Positions 62,291 through 64,000 of a DNA stretch of 64,000 nt are shown piece by piece. This DNA is from Phymatolithon calcareum (Eukaryota > Rhodophyta > Florideophyceae > Hapalidiales). Made by a program: the position numbers and the translations under genes. How positions within the stretch are numbered: position 1 is the first letter of the stretch; every line of letters begins with the position of its first letter. The notes beneath the pieces are model-generated. The model made no database searches. It had not been told where the DNA came from and saw nothing but the letters and a program-made list of their open reading frames with translations. The stretch is from NCBI GenBank assembly GCA_977006965.1, contig OZ345383.1:1054001-1118000 (forward strand), in the 5' to 3' direction.

Positions 62291-64000
62291 CCCAGATTGT
62301 TGTATGAGCGCGACCGAAGGGGTGAATGAACTGAATTTCCGGGCAATTAGCGTCTTTCGCGCACGCTGATTCAAGTCAATGAAAAGCATTAATTATTTTA
62401 ACCGTGGTGACGACTGCTTCACTAGAGGTTTGAGTGCACAATAGTTTCTAGGGAGGTTCTGTACCATGAAGTTTGATTAAGAATAGCCCCTAAGTTTCCC
62501 AGGGATGATATTGTATAACTGGATCCCACGCACTTATTACTATAGATTTCGAGTATAGTCGAACAAATGTCTTCTCCAGGCAACAGGAGAGCCAGCGCCG
62601 CAAATCGCACCCCAAACAACCGTGGAGACAAGGGCAGATAATGAATTTAGTGAAGCTAGACCCTTCGAATATATTTTCAAAGCCCCAGAAGCCGAAAATT
62701 TTGTCATGCTACAACTAGGAAGTCGTCGCACCGACGACCGGACCTGGTAGAGATCGCACCAGAGCCCAAGATCAGTCCCGCACGAGGCAAACTTTCCTAC
62801 GTCCGTGCTGAAAACATGATTTGAATAGCGGGAGTAACTGTTTTGCAGAGATACATGTAACCGTAAAACTTTCGACATGGAAGAAAACTTCTAAATGAAA
62901 GAGCATGTGTGTGGTATTGAGTCCATATTTTCCATGGACAGAGAGTGCCCGTTCTCACTTAGACATTCTGTACTCAATATCATGTGAGTGCTTGCCAAAC
63001 ATATTGACCTCAAGAAATGCAATCGATGCTAGCCGAGAACCACAACTACAGGCTTCAAACGCTGCTACATTCGCCTCTCATCAAATTTGACGTCAGAAAC
63101 CAATTCGATGCGAGATTATCATTAACAGTTTCAAATTTTTTTGACAAGTTTTTTTTAAAAAAAACTTGTCATACGAAAATACGAACAAGATTTCCTCAGG
63201 TGCTACCCCCAATAGGGTAGCTCTTCTCTTATGTTTGGTCTTTTGTCGGAGCCCCTAGCATGCATTCCCTTTTTTGAGAAATCTTACTAAAAGTTTCCGA
63301 TGCGTCGCTTATTGTTTCAGTACAGGTCTTATTCCATCTGCATATAGTCTATGGTGTTTTCACTGAGGAGCAAAAGGTCATCTAGTGCTTTCTTCGATAT
63401 AGATCTGTCTTCTTCATTGAGTTGATAGACTTACACGTTGCGCTCCGAAGTCTCTGTGTGCTGTCTGACTTTTTTTTCCAAATTTATCCGCCATCAGTGT
63501 TGTAGACACTTGCAGAAAACCTTCCAAGGGCGTACTGAACCGCCAGTTTCCTGCGTTTCAGTTTTAGAAAATTTAAGTATTGCTGGAAGTTCACTTGTTT
63601 TGTCGTATGGGATTTTCCTCTTCCTCTTCAATTCAAGGCGCTCTCCTTCCTTTGCCAGGAATGTTGATCGAAGTGCTGAAGCAGACTTCACCGCCTCATG
63701 ACACGATTCTCTGGCTTCCATTGCTGGGATGTCATTACACGTCGCTTGAAGTTCTTCGGCGTTTCCTCTTTCGCGCGGTTCCTCTAGGTACTTCCTTCTT
63801 TTGCCTTGGTCCTTCTCAACAGCTTAAACGCCAATATTTCCCGTCGATGATGAGCAGATTGAATTCGACATAGGAGGCCGAGTGAACAATTTAGATTGTG
63901 ATAACGTGGAGGTGTTTCTATTAGCTTCCAAGAACTGTACAATCCAGTCCTACATACGTGTCAAAGAATCGCACACTTGAATCGACTAATTCCTGCACCT
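62291..64000. other. Intergenic to window end
   Basis: No recognisable gene. A 30-base perfect palindrome lies at 63142-63171. Frames at 62540-62878 and 63494-63873 have no motif; a gene extending past the window edge cannot be excluded. Confidence 0.4.
63142..63171. repeat. Perfect 30-base A/T-rich palindrome
   Basis: TGACAAG followed by T8, A8 and CTTGTCA. It would form a stable hairpin; the T-run then A-run layout does not fit a simple terminator. Confidence 0.85.

Noticed and set aside
1-64000. tRNA or rRNA genes
   Set aside because: I looked for TTCGA-type B-box stems with matching acceptor arms and found none convincing; a covariance-model search would be needed to exclude them.

Overview
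The window looks like nuclear DNA from a photosynthetic eukaryote, most likely a red alga (a Chondrus-like florideophyte would fit). This is inference. The evidence is plastid proteins with N-terminal extensions (DUF4079, HflX, an RNase II-family enzyme), a mitochondrial LYR-motif assembly factor, plant-type membrane-anchored glutaminyl cyclases, GT-AG introns in only one gene, and mostly single-exon genes scattered among decayed transposons. I saw no rRNA, tRNA, CRISPR or prokaryotic operon.

Layout: 1-9 kb holds two intact, directly repeated copies of a glutaminyl cyclase gene (1599-2660 and 7098-8162, both minus) within a duplicated segment, plus a LINE tail. A hAT element with a perfect 8-bp target duplication lies at 9225-10566. 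The first of four related zinc-knuckle/bZIP-like genes is at 11437-13095. From 13 to 19 kb there are repeats, nested inverted repeats and palindromes. A hemerythrin-like gene is at 19212-20594, followed by a gene-poor stretch with a LINE tail.

From 24.85 to 37.33 kb is a compact gene island: RNase II-type exonuclease (-), unknown basic/acidic protein (+), HflX GTPase (+), an 897-bp foldback element, a PEMT-type phospholipid methyltransferase with two introns (+), a one-pass Pro/Tyr-rich membrane protein (+), a coiled-coil protein (+), a NUDT22/NUDX9-like Nudix protein (-), a DUF4079 plastid protein (+) and a LYRM7/Mzm1-like factor (-). Products divide among plastid RNA/ribosome maintenance and membranes, ER lipid synthesis and mitochondrial complex III assembly.

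From 37.5 to 47 kb is a retroelement graveyard: Ty1/copia pol, LINE reverse transcriptase, and a fragment copied from a bZIP-like gene. The other three bZIP-like genes follow at 48287-50902, 54490-55902 and 56645-58096, all minus. From 58.1 to 64 kb I found only foldbacks, a ~195-bp tandem array and palindromes.

The most notable content is the four-gene family. All share an N-terminal domain of about 250 residues that I do not recognise, with an invariant CX2CX7CXC knuckle, plus a C-terminal leucine zipper whose basic region has Asn or Asp where bZIP proteins have a near-invariant Arg. A relic of one member at 42.7 kb shows the family is still duplicating.
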